Positions 40,139 through 53,500 of a stretch of DNA of 64,000 bases are shown in pieces. The position numbers and the translations under genes were made by a program. Each line of letters starts with the position of its first letter. Positions within the stretch are counted from its first letter, which is position 1. This stretch comes from Takakia lepidozioides (Eukaryota > Streptophyta > Takakiopsida > Takakiales > Takakiaceae), in NCBI GenBank assembly GCA_030704615.1, contig CM060731.1, forward strand, positions 43,958,001 to 44,022,000, written 5' to 3'. The notes beneath the pieces were generated by a model. The model was not told the DNA's origin and searched no databases. It saw nothing but the letters and a program-made list of their open reading frames with translations.

Positions 40139-43100
40139 TTAAGCAATGGGATTGTGGTCTTGGTTTATGTCGAGCTTCAATAAGTGGTGCGGTCTGGCAC
40201 TGCGGGGCCCCTCACTGTATAGAGCTGGTAAGTAGGCTTTGTAAGCAGGCATATATCTGGACACAAAATCTGCAACCTGGAGAGGAAGATGGGTTCTATG
40301 ATAGGGACATGGGCATTTACATGTAGAGAAGAAAAATAAACACACTTTCTGAGAGCAAGAGAATGTACTTGGTATATCTGCTTGTTGTAGACTTCTGGAT
40401 ATGTAGATATGCCTTCTTTATACCCGTGACAAGATGTTTTGTGGCTACAGAGGGGTCGCGGGGAGAAACCCAGGCAGGGTGTCCTCCACTAGTGAGACGG
40501 AGTTGTTATTCTATTGTCCACTGGATGCCTAAATGGCCTAAAGGACCGTATGATATAGGAGGAGGATATTTATTGAACCCATGGCCTTGCTTGAAGGGTT
40601 GAGGGATGGGGAGAGAGAGGGCACTGAAAGTGTAGGACTGAAGAAGTCTATTCAACCAAAGGGAGGGAACAATAAAAGTGAAGTACCTGCTCGTCGGTCA
40701 TGCCAGGCCTACCTTCAGACCTCATTGCTACCTCCGCCTGTCCAAATTACTTCAAAAGTTTAGGCGATTCGTCAGTAACATGAGTTCACAAGAAAGGTCC
40801 CATTGATCCAAACATGTATGGCAAGCCTTGACCAACTTTAATGTCACCACTCCAAAATGTTTTCTGAAACTTCCCATGCCAAATTCCACAAGGAACTTCC
40901 AACGCCCTTTTGTGCCACTCTGACAGTTACCATCATTTAACTAGTTAAGCTGAGCTACAGGTCCAAACAAACCTTTGAACACCCACTTGGGATCTTGCAC
41001 TTGGATGACAACCCATGAATCCACAAACCGGTACCATGCATTATGATACAAGGCTAGGTTCTTGTTCACAGCCCCTAGCTGTACCCTCCATCGAACAAAA
41101 TGTCCCAGATGATTATGCTTAGTGTTTAGATCTGGCCTGTGGCTAGGCCATTTTTGATATATAGTTGCTGCACAGGGGTTGCTGCCCAACCTCAGTAGCC
41201 TCCCACAAATTTCTGAAAAAGCACATGCAAACAATGCATTACCATGTACTAAATGACCATTAAGATGCAACCTGCAAATTGAGAACCGAATTTCAGTGAA
41301 CCAAATACAATCTTTGAGTCAGTGCATTGCTCGCTATCAACAGAGCAAAAGACAGGCCACAATACAGGGCTGACAGTCTTCAAACCAACCAGGTGGACAA
41401 CGCTCCTTCGCCTGAATGACCATTACTTCTAAGACAATCTTTAAGATTTTGTGAGACGAGGGAGGATATTCCTTTGCACTGTGTTGACAGAAGGGGTGTG
41501 GATAGATGAACTGACTGACCATCCCCTATGATTTTTGGCTGTGACGAGCCTGGGTGCATATGATACTGACTTTGGTTGTGGGGTTTGCCCTACCAGGGTG
41601 AGAAACTCAGCTCAAGCCAGTGTTTGATTTAGCGGCTGACATACTAGAAGGCATGACGTTTATACCAGTGGTGCTACTGCCGGGCCTCCACCTTATCCCA
41701 GATGTGCCAAGATGTATGTAGCACATCTGGCTGGTTGCACTGTCGTCACACTGGAGACGAAAGGGCAGAGGTGTGTCGAGATGACACAGGAAGACGAGAG
41801 AAAAGAGAGATCAGAATGTAAGAAACAACGTAAACAGCGTTCTGATCCTTTCGCCTTTGAAACGAGATGCCAGGGTACATGGAAGCAGAGGATTCTTACA
41901 TTGGGGTGAATGGCTGTGGCCAATGACTCCACTATTGGTTCAAAACCAAGCATCCATCCCTCAAACAGCACTACCTGGCCATAACCCCAGAAGCCCACAT
42001 TTTCCCCTTACTGACAGCCTGAATTTTCCTGGAAATTTCTGAATAACTCAGAGTCAACGACCAAGCAGTTGCAGAAAATATTTAAAGAAGAAATGTCAAC
42101 AGAAGACAAAACAAAAACGGCCAGAAATAAAAGAGAGAGCAGCAATCTTACCCTGACTGGCCCTTCCAGCTGTGGCCATGTGGACGCGTCTGCTCTATTG
42201 CCTCGACCCTTGTTAGCTGACTGCAAGTTCAAGCGCACCCAACAGAGCTACTGAGATAAAAGGCCATCCCTTCAGCAGGTTTCTTGTTTCTTCTGAATAC
42301 AGAACACCTTCCATGTGCTGAGTGAGCTCGAGGGGAAGTACAGTTGCACTATTTGTAAAATCTTCAGAGCACTTCTGGTGCATGGATTCTGTTCTATGCC
42401 CAATAGATTTTGTCTATCAGTGTCAGCCTGTCCATGTACTCGAAGCTACACTTACAGATACCCCATCAACGCAGTGGGTGTTGTGTAGGTCTGCCCCCTT
42501 ATTCTTCCAGAAAGACGAAAAGAGGATGTGAGAAAATTCAACTTATCATACCGTGGAAGCATTGTCCTGTCACCTGCAAGGACATAACAGAGGTAAGTTA
42601 TGGTTCAGCCAGGCTGATTGAACATTATTCATCATGAGAGCATTCACATTGGCCGTACAAAACAGAGGATTGGATTTTAACGTGCACTTTGCCTCCACCC
42701 AAACATCAGTCAGCTGGAAATATCTCAGGTAAAAAACCCAAGCATATGCCCAGACTAGTGCACCTGAAGGATCCTACCTCCATGTGGGATGCAGGCAGAG
42801 ATCAAAGGTATAGACTACTCTCAGCCAGTCATCCAAGCACTCTACTTGAGCCTCAGTACAGGGAACTGGAGATTTCATAGAGATGGAAAGGTGAAGTCAA
42901 GGACAATGAGGTCACACTTGTGGCTCAGCCACAAGGTGGAGACAAACCACTGGATGTAAGAGCACTCAGCGCCTTCAAAGTCTGAGTTCCCAGCTGCAAG
43001 TTGTGGGTTCCAGCGTTGCCCCGAAACTGCCCCATCCATCCCATACAAGCTTTGAATTCCTCTTGCAAGCTTTGCTCTGCACCTCATTATTGATTTTGGG

Positions 43101-46100
43101 GACCTAGGCATTAGTTTACCTTGTGATGAGAATACACACTATCAAGCGACATCACAGTTCTCCTTGGAAATGGCTTAATGCCTACAGGTTGGGGGGCAGT
43201 ACACACACAAGGGGAAGTGGGTCTTATTTACTCTGGCCTCAGTGTAGTCTTCAGAGGTCATTTCTCAACCATAAAGTTGGGGAGAGAGATGTCCCACCGG
43301 TGCCTTGCATCTTTTCTTTGATTTGTAAATGGTGAAAACTTAGTGCTACAGTAAGCAAAGAGGAAGAGGAGGAAGACTCCTGTCGAAGAAGGCGTAACTT
43401 ATGGTGTCACTTCATCCCGAAGGGCTACTGCCTTCCGTTCACAGTAAGCAAACTTTCTGTTCTGGCCGAACTCAGCACAGAATTTGTACTTGAGGGAGTT
43501 ACAAGCAAGCACTCAGAGGTGGAAGAGTACCTCCAAAAGATAGTTGTCCGAATTTGAACTTGCCAGCTTTCCCTGCAACAGACAGAGGAGATGCTGCATA
43601 CCATTATCAGAGATTTACACACAAAGACATTGCCCATCCTGGCATGTTTAGGGTGACATGAAAAAAGACAGTAGGTGGGTAACCACTGACTATTGAGCAC
43701 ACTCAGATCCATGCAGGCCTTTGTACTACATAGTTGCCCCAGCTGGGGCTTAATCAAGTACTTGAAGTTTGCGAGTATCTAGCTGGGCAAAAGATGCTCA
43801 CTACCAATGTAACTGGCAGTTCAGAAGTGTTCTTTCCAAGGAAGGCAATAGACCTAAGGGGTCAAGAAGGTATTAAGTTAGGCCACAGCCATCTTGTTCT
43901 CAACTATAAGGAATGCTGGGATCAACTTGGGATTGTGTCACAGTCTCAATTCCTACATCTTCTACATTGAGTAGTAATTTGAAAAAATGAATCTATCTTC
44001 CCAGTCTGCTTCCGTTGTCAAGAGGGGTCCCACAGAATATTGGTAAGGATAAACTAAAAATCAAATTAGACTACTGGAAGTGAAATAGAGAAGAAAGCAT
44101 ATGCCAACCTGCAGCATTCCAAGTTGAACAGGTACTCCAGTGAGTCAACAATGGTTGTCTTGCCACACCCCTGCGGTGCACTGATGCCTATCTGTCCCCA
44201 TCAACCCAGAAACTGCCATCACTCACCCTGAATGGAGAGTCTTGATCTCCTTTGAAACTCCTGCAAATCAAATCATGACGAGCTTTCATCCATTGGCTTC
44301 TAATATGTGCTACCATGGGCAAGTAGTTAAAGAATCATCACTTACTGTTAATTGTAGCATTGCTCTAACAGCATAAGATTCAACCATGGAAAAAAGTTAG
44401 TAGGACTTCTAAGTATCTGCTTGGCCCTTAAGGTTGTTCCCCCCCGGAGTGGCCACTATTGAACAACTAGTGCTATGTGTCAGGGGACCATTTCTTACCC
44501 CAGAGACTTGGTAGCCCATCATATCCAGTTTCCATATTTCATGACCTTGCGATGGACAAAATGTCTGTAATTTCCTCGGCATGTATCAATATCTGGGCAC
44601 AAGTGGGAATTGATTGGCTAACTGTCATTTTGGGTTGTAACTGGCATTGGTTAAAGCACAATCCGGATTCAGGCTGTGTAACGGATGGGAGTCCCTAGAC
44701 CATAGAAGAGGCTAACACACCCATGCTGTCCTAGCAAAGATTTAGGACAAGGACAAAGGATAAGAAAGAGTAATCCCTCGAGCCTGAATTTTGTACTAGT
44801 GTATAAAATCTACTCGAGCCTGAAGCCGGTACACTAGACTCTGTTTGCTGTACCTATGTGGCCATAGACCCCCTATCAGAGAGAGGGAGAGAAAGAAATA
44901 ACGGAACTTTACTACATCCACAAAAAGCCGTAAGAGCTCATGCTGTGGAAGGAACACTGGCCCAAAAGACCTAATGGGCCAATAAAGACAGCAGAAACTA
45001 AGAAGAGAAGGAGCTTCATGACTAGACAAGGCAGAGAAAGATGTCTCACCACCAGTGGTGGAACAGACTTCCCTTGAAACTTGGAAGAATGAATCTCCAA
45101 CTGGTGCTTACACCACAAAAACACAGGTACATAGTAATGATAAATGCGCACTTTCTCTGCCCCAGAGAGTTCCACAAAACCCAGATGCAGTGACAGCTTA
45201 ACCCCCAAATCCAACCACTGATTGATATTTGCTGATACATTGTCCGGGCTGGCTCCAATCTTTCCCAGCCACGGCCCACTGCAAGGCAAGGGTTTTCAAA
45301 CATTAAGGATTGATAAAAAATTAGCAAATCTGCCTCCCATATCTGGATACTGCTACATACATTTCAATCAAGATGTTTTCACATTACTGATCATTGAATG
45401 CCATAACCTTGTTAGCCTTTACAAAAGGGAATTCACCCAAGCAGCATGCTAGAGCTTTTTCTTTATGTTTGTTATTCTTTGCTGACATGTTTGGGCTTGT
45501 AGATCTGCAAATTCGTTCTGGAAGCCTAGGGTTCTTATTTTGGACAGCCTTTGGCAATTGTTTTTGGTCTTGATGGTTTCTTGCCTTTCCTCACCTTTAC
45601 CAAGGTGTTCAAGGAGAGAATTCCTTGTCAGTTTGATCTGGTGCTTGCCCTTTTCCTCAGAGGAAGACAGACAGAAACATAGAAATTCCTTAACCAATGT
45701 GGGTGCCAGATCCAGGCTAGCGACAAAACGGTGGTCGTATGGAGACTGAAAGGTCAACTGGACGAATATAAGGAAGGGCAGTACCTGCAAATCAACTCGA
45801 ACAGATCCGAATGAGAAGAATGGGACGCCGCTGTCATCGCAATCGTCTGGCTACCAATGTCCCTGGCAGCGGTCTCCCTTTGTTCGATTCTTCCTTTGCC
45901 TTTGCCTAAATCTGGTGCCCTTGAGACAAATTCGGAGCAAATTCCCGTTGAAAGAGCCAAAAGCTATCCTTTCTGTTTCAGCGAATTGAAAGCCAACAGA
46001 TATTGGAAGATAGGAGATTGCCTCAAGCACATTTGACAGCACTGGAAGAGACGAGAGAGAGAGAGATGAGATGAGATGATACAGAGAGAATGCCAACTTG

Positions 46101-46286
46101 GTCACTCCTAAAGCCAATGTGATCGTACTTTCTAAATATGAATGAATGGTTCAGGACATCCCTTGGCTGGGAGGAGACCACATGGTATGTTCTGAAACTT
46201 GCTTGTGCTGTGTTCCAAGAATTAGATCCGGAAAGATCGCGTCCATTTGAGTAGGAGCTTTTGAAAATGCAGCAGAGGTCCACCAT
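40139..46286 (-). CDS. GLYK: D-glycerate 3-kinase, photorespiratory, with gaps in the gene model
   Basis: Glycerate kinase phosphorylates glycerate to 3-phosphoglycerate in the chloroplast, closing photorespiration. Exons found on the minus strand: one or two 5' exons between 46286 and 45785 (ending SDLFELICR), 45278-45048 (RIYHYYVPVFLWCKHQLEIH), 44191-44109 (Walker A, SAPQGCGKTT), 43572-43531, 43026-42951 (RGNAGTHNLQL), 42573-42542 (MLPRYDK), 42220-42152 (GRGNRADASTWPQLEGP), 41974-41900 (VVLFEGWMLGFEP), 41078-40973 (DSWVVIQVQDPKWV), 40737-40687 (AEVAMRSEGRPGMTDEQ) and 40276-40139 (stop). Two conserved pieces are missing: the DDFYLT segment after Walker A and the WRLQ segment before AEVAMR. 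At both places the exon phases do not match, so exons are unseen or lost. The PRYDK exon lacks a clean GT donor. Confidence 0.88.
44860..44950 (-). repeat. Copy of the dispersed element in a glycerate kinase intron
   Basis: The reverse complement contains GAGCTCTTACGGCTTTTTGT followed by GGATGTAGTAAAGTTCCGTT and a TTTCTTTCTC tail. This is the same block order as the copies at 10.2 and 55.2 kb but diverged. It is adjacent to GGGGTCTATGGCCACAT. Confidence 0.55.
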
Positions 46287-46792
46287 CGCTAGCTCGTTAG
46301 CTCAAACCGTTTCGGGCTTAAATGTACACAGTGCGCTGAAGGCGTTGGGCACAGACTGTACGTAAATAGAGCCTCCTGAGACACGTTCCCCTTGCCTTCC
46401 AGGTTCACCTCACACTTCAGCAGACAAAGTTTCAACGAAATTTGGAAGTCTCGAGGTCAGAGAACTAGCCAATGGGTGATTCAATTGACAGACAGAAACT
46501 TCCTCTGTCATCAGAACCTGGTGATAAAGAACACATGGGCATTTGCCGGTAGAAGTTACAAGTCCATGTCCATCGAATTCGGTTAGGTCTGTGGGTGCCA
46601 GAAACTCCCATCATGCTCTGACAATTTGCAATGGGAGGACGACGTCACTAGATAACAATTAGGCGATGAGGTGATGATGATGGGGTGATGAGGTGTTACC
46701 TAGATCAGGTGATGAGGGAAGGATTAAAGTGCTGTCTGTTCACCAGTCGGATTGTGGGTGCCGCGGTGGAGGGATAGTGTGGGTGAGGAGCT
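46287..46792. promoter_or_regulatory. Shared promoter region between glycerate kinase and POP5
   Basis: The two genes diverge from this interval of about 505 bases, so it must contain both promoters if the starts are right. It includes a GATGATG/GGTGATGAGGTGATG repeat block near 46660-46720. No TATA box could be assigned with confidence. Confidence 0.5.
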
Positions 46793-48165
46793 ATGGTGTT
46801 ATTCAAGAACAGGTACCTGGTGTTGGAGATGGTATGGCATGGGCACAAATGGGTGAATGCTACTCTCAGTCCTGCCGTTGTGACCAGCGCTATACATGAG
46901 AGCCTCCTCTTGAATTTTGGCGAGCACGGCCTTGCTTCTTGCGTGCCTTCTCTGCAAGGTTGGTTTCTCTCACCCCCCCTCCCCCTCGAGATCATCGGAT
47001 GTGGGGATGTATGGCAGATTCAGACTGATATTGTGAGAAATCTGGCGGGATAATATTCAATTGGGTTCATACCGCAATGTCAAAGCATCTGTGGCATAGA
47101 AAGAGGATCGCCTTCACAATTCTCTGTTTGAGGGGAGACGCTAACGGTTTGATCTACGTATCTGTCTGTTGTGTCTATCCTACCTGTTGCTTTATTACCA
47201 ACGCCAGTGTAAAGACAGAAGTCATCTAGATTGTTTCCTCTCTAGCAAGTTGACCATGTAAACAGTAGGAGGCAAGAAAGCAGTGGTTGTTGACTGTGTT
47301 CTACACCAGTGCTGATTCTCTGAATGGTGTTGGAATTATGACACAATCATCAGAAAAGTAAGCGTTTTTGCATTGCAGAGCGTGCATATGCTATATGGAC
47401 CTCCTCCTGCTAGATCCTTTCTCCTATCATGCCTTGTTCCGTATCCAAGCCTCTTCCCCTTTGTGCAAGGACTTATTACCCCACAGCCCCTTCTCCCCCC
47501 TAGTCATTCTTCTTCGTGGAGGGTTTGGATTTCTCTCCCCATTTCCACTTTTGGTAGATGATGTTTGGTTTAACCTCTGGTGGATTTTGTCCAACGCTGA
47601 AAGGGGTGGAATGGCAGTGAAGTATGTGAATGCTGGGACAGGTGTGTGTATAGTGCGGTGCAGCAGGCAGCAATACCATATGGTTTGGGCGGCAATCACC
47701 TTCATCACCCACATTCGCAACCTCCCAGTATTATTCAACCTCCTGGATCTCAGTGGTGAGTGGAGAGACTGAACGTTTACTCCCGTGGGAGTACATATTT
47801 ACTACCAGAAACTATTGTCCTTAGAGGGCACCCTCCTTGCACAGATACTAACTCGCGGTATCATTGGTTGTTGAAATGTTTCCAAATGCATCTGAGGAAA
47901 AGGTTGAAGAGGGCAAATCCAACATTATCTTCTGTGTTAAAAGTTCAGGGTTGCACTTTTCAGGTCATCCGGTCTTATTTGGAATACTGAGCTGGTACCT
48001 CAATGTTACATCACAGGCAGCATAGGAGCATGTCGGAGGGCGTCTATGCAGTATGATACAGAAAAATTAAGGCAGCTGAAGTTGAATACTGACACTCCAC
48101 TCCTGAAAGAGCAGTTGGAGCTTGCTGAGCCCAAGCTAAGCAGACTCGCTTACCTGGAGGGATAG
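46793..48165 (+). CDS. POP5: Ribonuclease P/MRP subunit POP5
   Basis: POP5 is a small protein subunit of RNase P (tRNA 5' processing) and RNase MRP (pre-rRNA processing). Three GT-AG exons join in phase: 46793-46958, 47618-47755 and 48017-48165, giving 150 residues. Family landmarks are FKNRYLVLEM at the N-terminus, HESLLLNFGEHGLAS, VKYVNAGTGVCIVRCSR, VWAAITFITHI and PVLFNLLDLSG, then a helical C-terminus (CRRASMQYDTEKLRQLKL). The length matches plant and animal POP5. The gene appears intact. A partial inverted copy of exon 1 lies 3.3 kb downstream. Confidence 0.94.
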
Positions 48166-50214
48166 TGTGACATGGACATGCTGCTTAACAAGCTTTGGAC
48201 GAGGCACTTTTCCACTTGAGACTTGCAGTTGTTGCCCAAGCTAGCTTTAGCTCAGGTTCTTGGCCCTATCATGTGATGGGGAGTATTGAGCATTCAAAAA
48301 TTCTCATCATGAAAAGAGACCATCGGTGTATTTGCAAGGTGAATGGATGAGAATCCCCGGATCTAATGTGGGCAAGACACATTTGATCAACGGATCCAGA
48401 GACGGATTTTGAACAGTGACCAAAAAGACCTTGGTGATTCACCCACACAGAACACACCCAATCGAACATGGACAGAAGGTTGGGGTGCTGCTCAGCAGAA
48501 AACCTGGCACACCCTCCAGGCAATTCTTAGGTGAGGGGGAGGGAATGGGAATGGTTTCGGCAGGAATCCAATGATCCTAGGCTTTGGTTGTCTTCCTGCC
48601 AGAGGGCAGCAGCGAGGTTAGATGGAGCCCTGATGGCTGCACAGAGCTATTTCAAAGTGCCAATCCCACTCTCTTTCCTCACAAGGAGCAGAGACCGTGA
48701 TGGGGTTCTGCTGAGAAATACTTTTCAGATTTTTATCCTCACTGTATGGATTGTTACAGTAGTACAGATATGCATACCCTTTTGTTCCACTAACAGTAAA
48801 TGGACACTTTAATGTTGATCATCCTGATGCTTGTTCCTTGGTGGTGTTTTATTCAAGTCATCCACATTTTGTTGTTGGTTGTCTACTATGAGTGCCTTGT
48901 TGCTAATGTGGTCCAGCTTTCTTTCTCTTCTCCTTTCCTTGAAGGTCCCTCTAACATTATATTCGACGGCAAGCTGCTTTAGTAGTGTGTCCTGAGCCTA
49001 GCATTAATCAAGTACAGTAAGCTGACATTTGTAGCTCACAAATATGCAGCTAACCTAGAGAAGGCGGTGAAACCATTCTGTGCCGAGATGAGCTTCTGTA
49101 GGACCACATAGAGGAGGATAAGATCTGGTCCAGTGTTGAACTGGTATACTGGTAAGAAACTGGTTTTAATGCTAGTATATATACTGGTATGAAGTAACAG
49201 ACCAGTCGGTATCAGCTAGCGCCACTACCTAGCATATACTTGTATTGGCCCGATATTATTCTCTGGGCGGTATCCTGCCAGCCTGGTAGGTGGTTGAAAT
49301 TTTTGGTACCTGATACCAGTATCAGATCCATTTTGTAAGGAAAAACATAGAGGCTATTCTTGTGGACAAAGCGCCAGCTCTGGTATTGTCACCTCTTACC
49401 TCACCCCTTCATTACTCTTGGAAATCGAATTACAAGCAGCTCGATACTTTAAGAATAGATTCAGTGAGAAGCATGCTTTTGTACACATTTTTAATGTAGT
49501 ATGAGAACTGGGACTACTCTCATACTAGAGTTGGGAAGACTTCCCAGATTAACTCCATTTAGTTGTTCCTTCTTGTTTACCAGTTAACTTAGTTGTGCTT
49601 TTGTACTTGGCCACTGTTAGAGGATCACTAGTTGCAAATGTTTTGAACCATGAAATATATTTTACTTGTACTTACCAATATGAAAGGGCCTCCATATGCT
49701 TGTTACTATCTTTCAAGTGCACAAAGCAATATCAATATGTAGTGAGTTCTTTTCTATACCAGACCAGCATTGATAATGCGCTGGTCTCAGTTTTTCAAAA
49801 CTCTTGCTATTGATACCAGTAAAACACCACACAATAATGTCTTATTGACACCACCATGCAAGTATTCAAGTATCAGATTCTTCCCAATACCAGTGCTTCG
49901 CTGCTATAGCAACCCGACCAAGGCCTTCAAAATACAATACAAGTACAACACTGATCTGCCCCACTAACAGAAGTTGACAGATTGTGAGTTTGGTCCATGT
50001 AGTGTAACACTGCCTGGCAACAGAGAGAAGTGAGGGAATACAGAAAGAGGGGAGGATTGTTGTACTGCAAAGTCTGAATGTGCAATCAAAAGCATCGGTG
50101 GGGCGCACAGAGTCCTTGATATCCGTCCTGGATGCACTCTGCAACGATGTGAATGGCAACAATGCAAAGATCAGGGCACCCAATAGACCGGTCCTCCCCT
50201 GCCTCGCTTTTCCT
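48166..50214. other. Intergenic stretch with a TACTGGTA-rich region
   Basis: No gene is supported. From about 49137 to 49330, variants of TACTGGTA/ATACCAGT recur many times, and they reappear near 49755-49895, partly as the complement. This suggests a decayed repeat with inverted ends. Confidence 0.45.
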
Positions 50215-50331
50215 TGTAGAGAAAGCACCACAAGAATCACGGCCGTGCTTGTCAAAGTTCAAGAGGAGGCTCTCATGTATAGCGCTGGTCACAACGGCAG
50301 GACTAAGAGAAGCATTCAACCATCGTCTCCT
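50215..50331 (-). pseudogene. Inverted partial copy of POP5 exon 1
   Basis: The minus strand encodes LSPAVVTSAIHESLLLNF, which is residue-for-residue POP5 exon 1. At DNA level a central stretch of about 60 bases looks identical to 46860-46920. The copy ends at CTACAAG, where the true exon has CTGCAAG followed by GT; here the donor GT is replaced by GA. No exon 2 or 3 copy follows. Confidence 0.88.
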
Positions 50332-50597
50332 CATCACATACTAGTAACAGAAGGCAGGGCTCCTGCGCGTTACTCCGACCTCGGCAGACACGACAATGGC
50401 CGGCGCAGAAAGCGGCTGTCCAGCTGACATTCTCTGAGGTGGGATTGAGGAGAAAAGTGGGGTAGGTAGTGGTGAAGGAGTGGCATGGGAGTGGTGGCCT
50501 GAGTTGGCAGTGACAGGGAGGAGGGTGGTGGAGAGTAGTGGGGTACCGTTTGTGGGTTTGATAGTTTGGAGTAGAAAGACGAGGGGAAGGGGTAGTC
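50332..50597. promoter_or_regulatory. Upstream region of BIO3-BIO1
   Basis: A stretch of about 265 bases, rich in GTGG/GGAG on the plus strand, lies before the start codon. No specific element was assigned. Confidence 0.35.
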
Positions 50598-53500
50598 ATG
50601 GCGAGTGTCATGTCTGGGCTTATGCATTCGAGGAATTCTGGACTTTTTTCGTTTCGTGGATGCGTCCTGGGTCGTGCCTCTAGATTCCAGCTGTATAATC
50701 GGTATGGTATGAGCTCCCAAGCTGGACATGTTCCTGTGTTGGAAGAGAAGAGATCAGAGGGTGAATTGGAGCGTGGTCAGCTCGAAGCTCTAGATGCGTC
50801 CTTTCCCACCTATATGGTATGGGGGGCCAACACAGGCGTTGGGAAGACGCTCGTCTCTGCAGGTGGGTGTTGTCTCATTGCATCTTCTGTTTCCGGTGAA
50901 GTAAAAAACAATGCAGGATGCAGAATTGGTGAGGGGTTATCTTCTTCTTCTACAAGGTAGATTATGCGCTTCTAGTTCGATCATTTTCACGTCGCAAGCT
51001 TTTGAAATCATACCGACGGGCTTCACGACATGGGGGCTCCTGGCAATGGATGTTATTATGCACGGTGGCTTCTTTGCAACAATTATGGAAGTCGGATGTA
51101 AAGGAATGAAGCACAGTCACAGACTTGAGTTGTGTCTTCTTGTCAGTGAGAGTAATGGAATGCTCAATTTTCTATCTGTGGGCGTGCAATTTCTTGGGGC
51201 AGGTTTAGCAGCGGCAGTTGTTTATCAACAATTCTCCGGCCCAAAGCATCAATCTGAAAAGGGTCTGGGGTTTAAAGCGGAGGACCCGACTGAGCGACCT
51301 ATGGGGGCCAGAGATGTTCTATATTTGAAGCCCGTGCAAACAGGATATCCCGTCGATTCAGACGCCCGCGCTGTCTTTCAGGAGGTCTCTCGCATGGGCA
51401 GACTTCGTCCCCAAGCCATCCCCGACGGCTTGTTTGTCTGTAATCACACGCTCCAGGTCTCCCCTGCTGTTCGGAAATGTGTCCAAGCAGTCAGTTCACT
51501 TACTTCTGCCAACTCTGAGTGGAGCAAGCCTTCATCAGGAGCAGATTCGACAGGTTTGGGCTGGAAAAGGCAAAGTACCCTCCATGAAATGCAAGGTCTT
51601 GTGGTCGTAGGTGGCTTCAGACTGATAAACCCTTGGCCTAAACTCAAGGTTGGGAGGAATGATGCCTTCCTTAAGTAGGAGGAGGAGGATAACATTTAAG
51701 ACAGGCCTATGGGACGTAAAGAGAGAGATAGATCGAAGAACAAGGAATGAAATTTCCGTTGCTTGCAGGAGGCCCAAGGGATACACTAGAAATACAGCAG
51801 AGCCACAGAAATCAAAGAACCAAAGAACAACAGAGATGAAAATGTACTTTATAACATGCATGCAAAGTTCAATGAGCTTAAGGGACAAGAGAAAGCATGG
51901 AACAAGAGAGTGGGGCCCTCAACAAGAATTGAAAGGAAGAAAGAATGTACTCAAAAGATGTTGTTTGCCATAGACTTGTGGCTATTGACCCCGTGCCCAG
52001 TTTGGGCGGAACAAGAGGGAGCAGATGCTACCTTGGGAGGGGCTCACTCCAGTAGTGGGCTGAACTTTGATATAAACAATTTGGTCAGGCTTTCCAGATT
52101 TCCTCTAGAAAGCCCTTCACACAAGCATCAATCTGCTGTGTGTGAGCTGCCCGACAGTTAGACCCCAGGGCTTTAGGTTCAGCCTCTTTTTAAAAGTTGT
52201 TGAACAGAGGTGCAGGGACTGTGTTGACAATGTTCCTGAAGTGGGTCACTCTCTGATGAGAGTACCCCGCACATTCTATCAGAAAATGTCTACTGTCTTC
52301 AGGATGACACACATCGGGCATTGACAATCCCCCTTTCCTCTCTGCGTCTGTTTTTTGTTCTAAGGTAGACTCCCTGCCCTGCGTTTATATTTCAGTCTTG
52401 TGCCGAGGGTAGGCAGGCTTACAGGGAAAGAACAAAAGAAAGAGAGACAAAACCTTTGAAATGTCCAGTGAAGAAAGAGAAATGAAATGAAATGGTGCTT
52501 TATAACATCCGCAGAAAGAGAGAAATTTTTTTGAGCTTCCATGGGGCCAATGTTGGGGATGCAGGAATGAAGGACCTCTGCAGCTACGAGTGCCAGATGC
52601 TGCCAGGCATTGAGGCTGAGGAGCACCACAGGGTTTCTTCTTGGAAAAACGTAGACCTCGTGTTCTCAAAGAGAGAGGTAGATGGTGTTAGACATGTAGA
52701 TAGTGAAAGGCCATTGTCATCACACCTCACCTGTAAGACAATGTGGTCATGGTTCGATCCTGTCTCCCCCCACCTTGCCGCTGCAAAGGAGGGGTCTACA
52801 GTCACTGATGTATTAGTGCTGCAGTCACTCCAAAATGCCCTGGGAAATTTCAGCTGTGAGGGTCAGGAGGGAGTTCAGAAGGAGAGGGACAGAGGTGGAA
52901 GTGGGATGACGAAGTGGGCAATTGTAGAGACTGCGGGTGGAGTAGCCAGCCCTGGACCATCTGGAACCCTCCAATGTGACCTCTATAGGTAAGAGTTTAC
53001 CCCAGTAATTTGGCTCATAGTATTTGGACCATCTGAAGCCCTGTATATGTGAGCAATTTGTATCCCTCCTACCATGATTGGCTCGAAGCTCGGTGAATTG
53101 TTGAAAGTAGTAGAGCAATTCTTAGTGGAATGTTGGGCCACAGAGATGGATGCCTCTACTTTCAAATGCTGAAAAATGGATTCTCTTGGTCTATTGGTTA
53201 TTACAGGCCACTCAGATTGCCAGGTGTGCTAGTTGGCGACGGGAAACTCGGGGGCATCTCAACTACGATAACCTCCTATGAAAGCCTGCACTTGCGTGGA
53301 TATGACGTACTTGCAATTGTACTGGTGGATTCAGGGCTGGGGAATGACAAGTCTTTGCTTGAATACCTGCAACAGAAGTAAGCACTAGGCACCTTTCTGG
53401 TATATTAGGTGACTCTAATGAAGCTGAACTGGAGCAGATTGGACAGTGCATCTTGCTGCATTCTAATATAACCTACAGTTTCAAGGGATATTGATCATTT

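Noticed and set aside
43435-43560. Plus-strand frame KLSVLAELSTEFVLEGVTSK through VEEYLQKI
   Set aside because: It looks protein-like but overlaps, in antisense, a glycerate kinase exon (43572-43531), has no proper splice sites, and matches no family I know.
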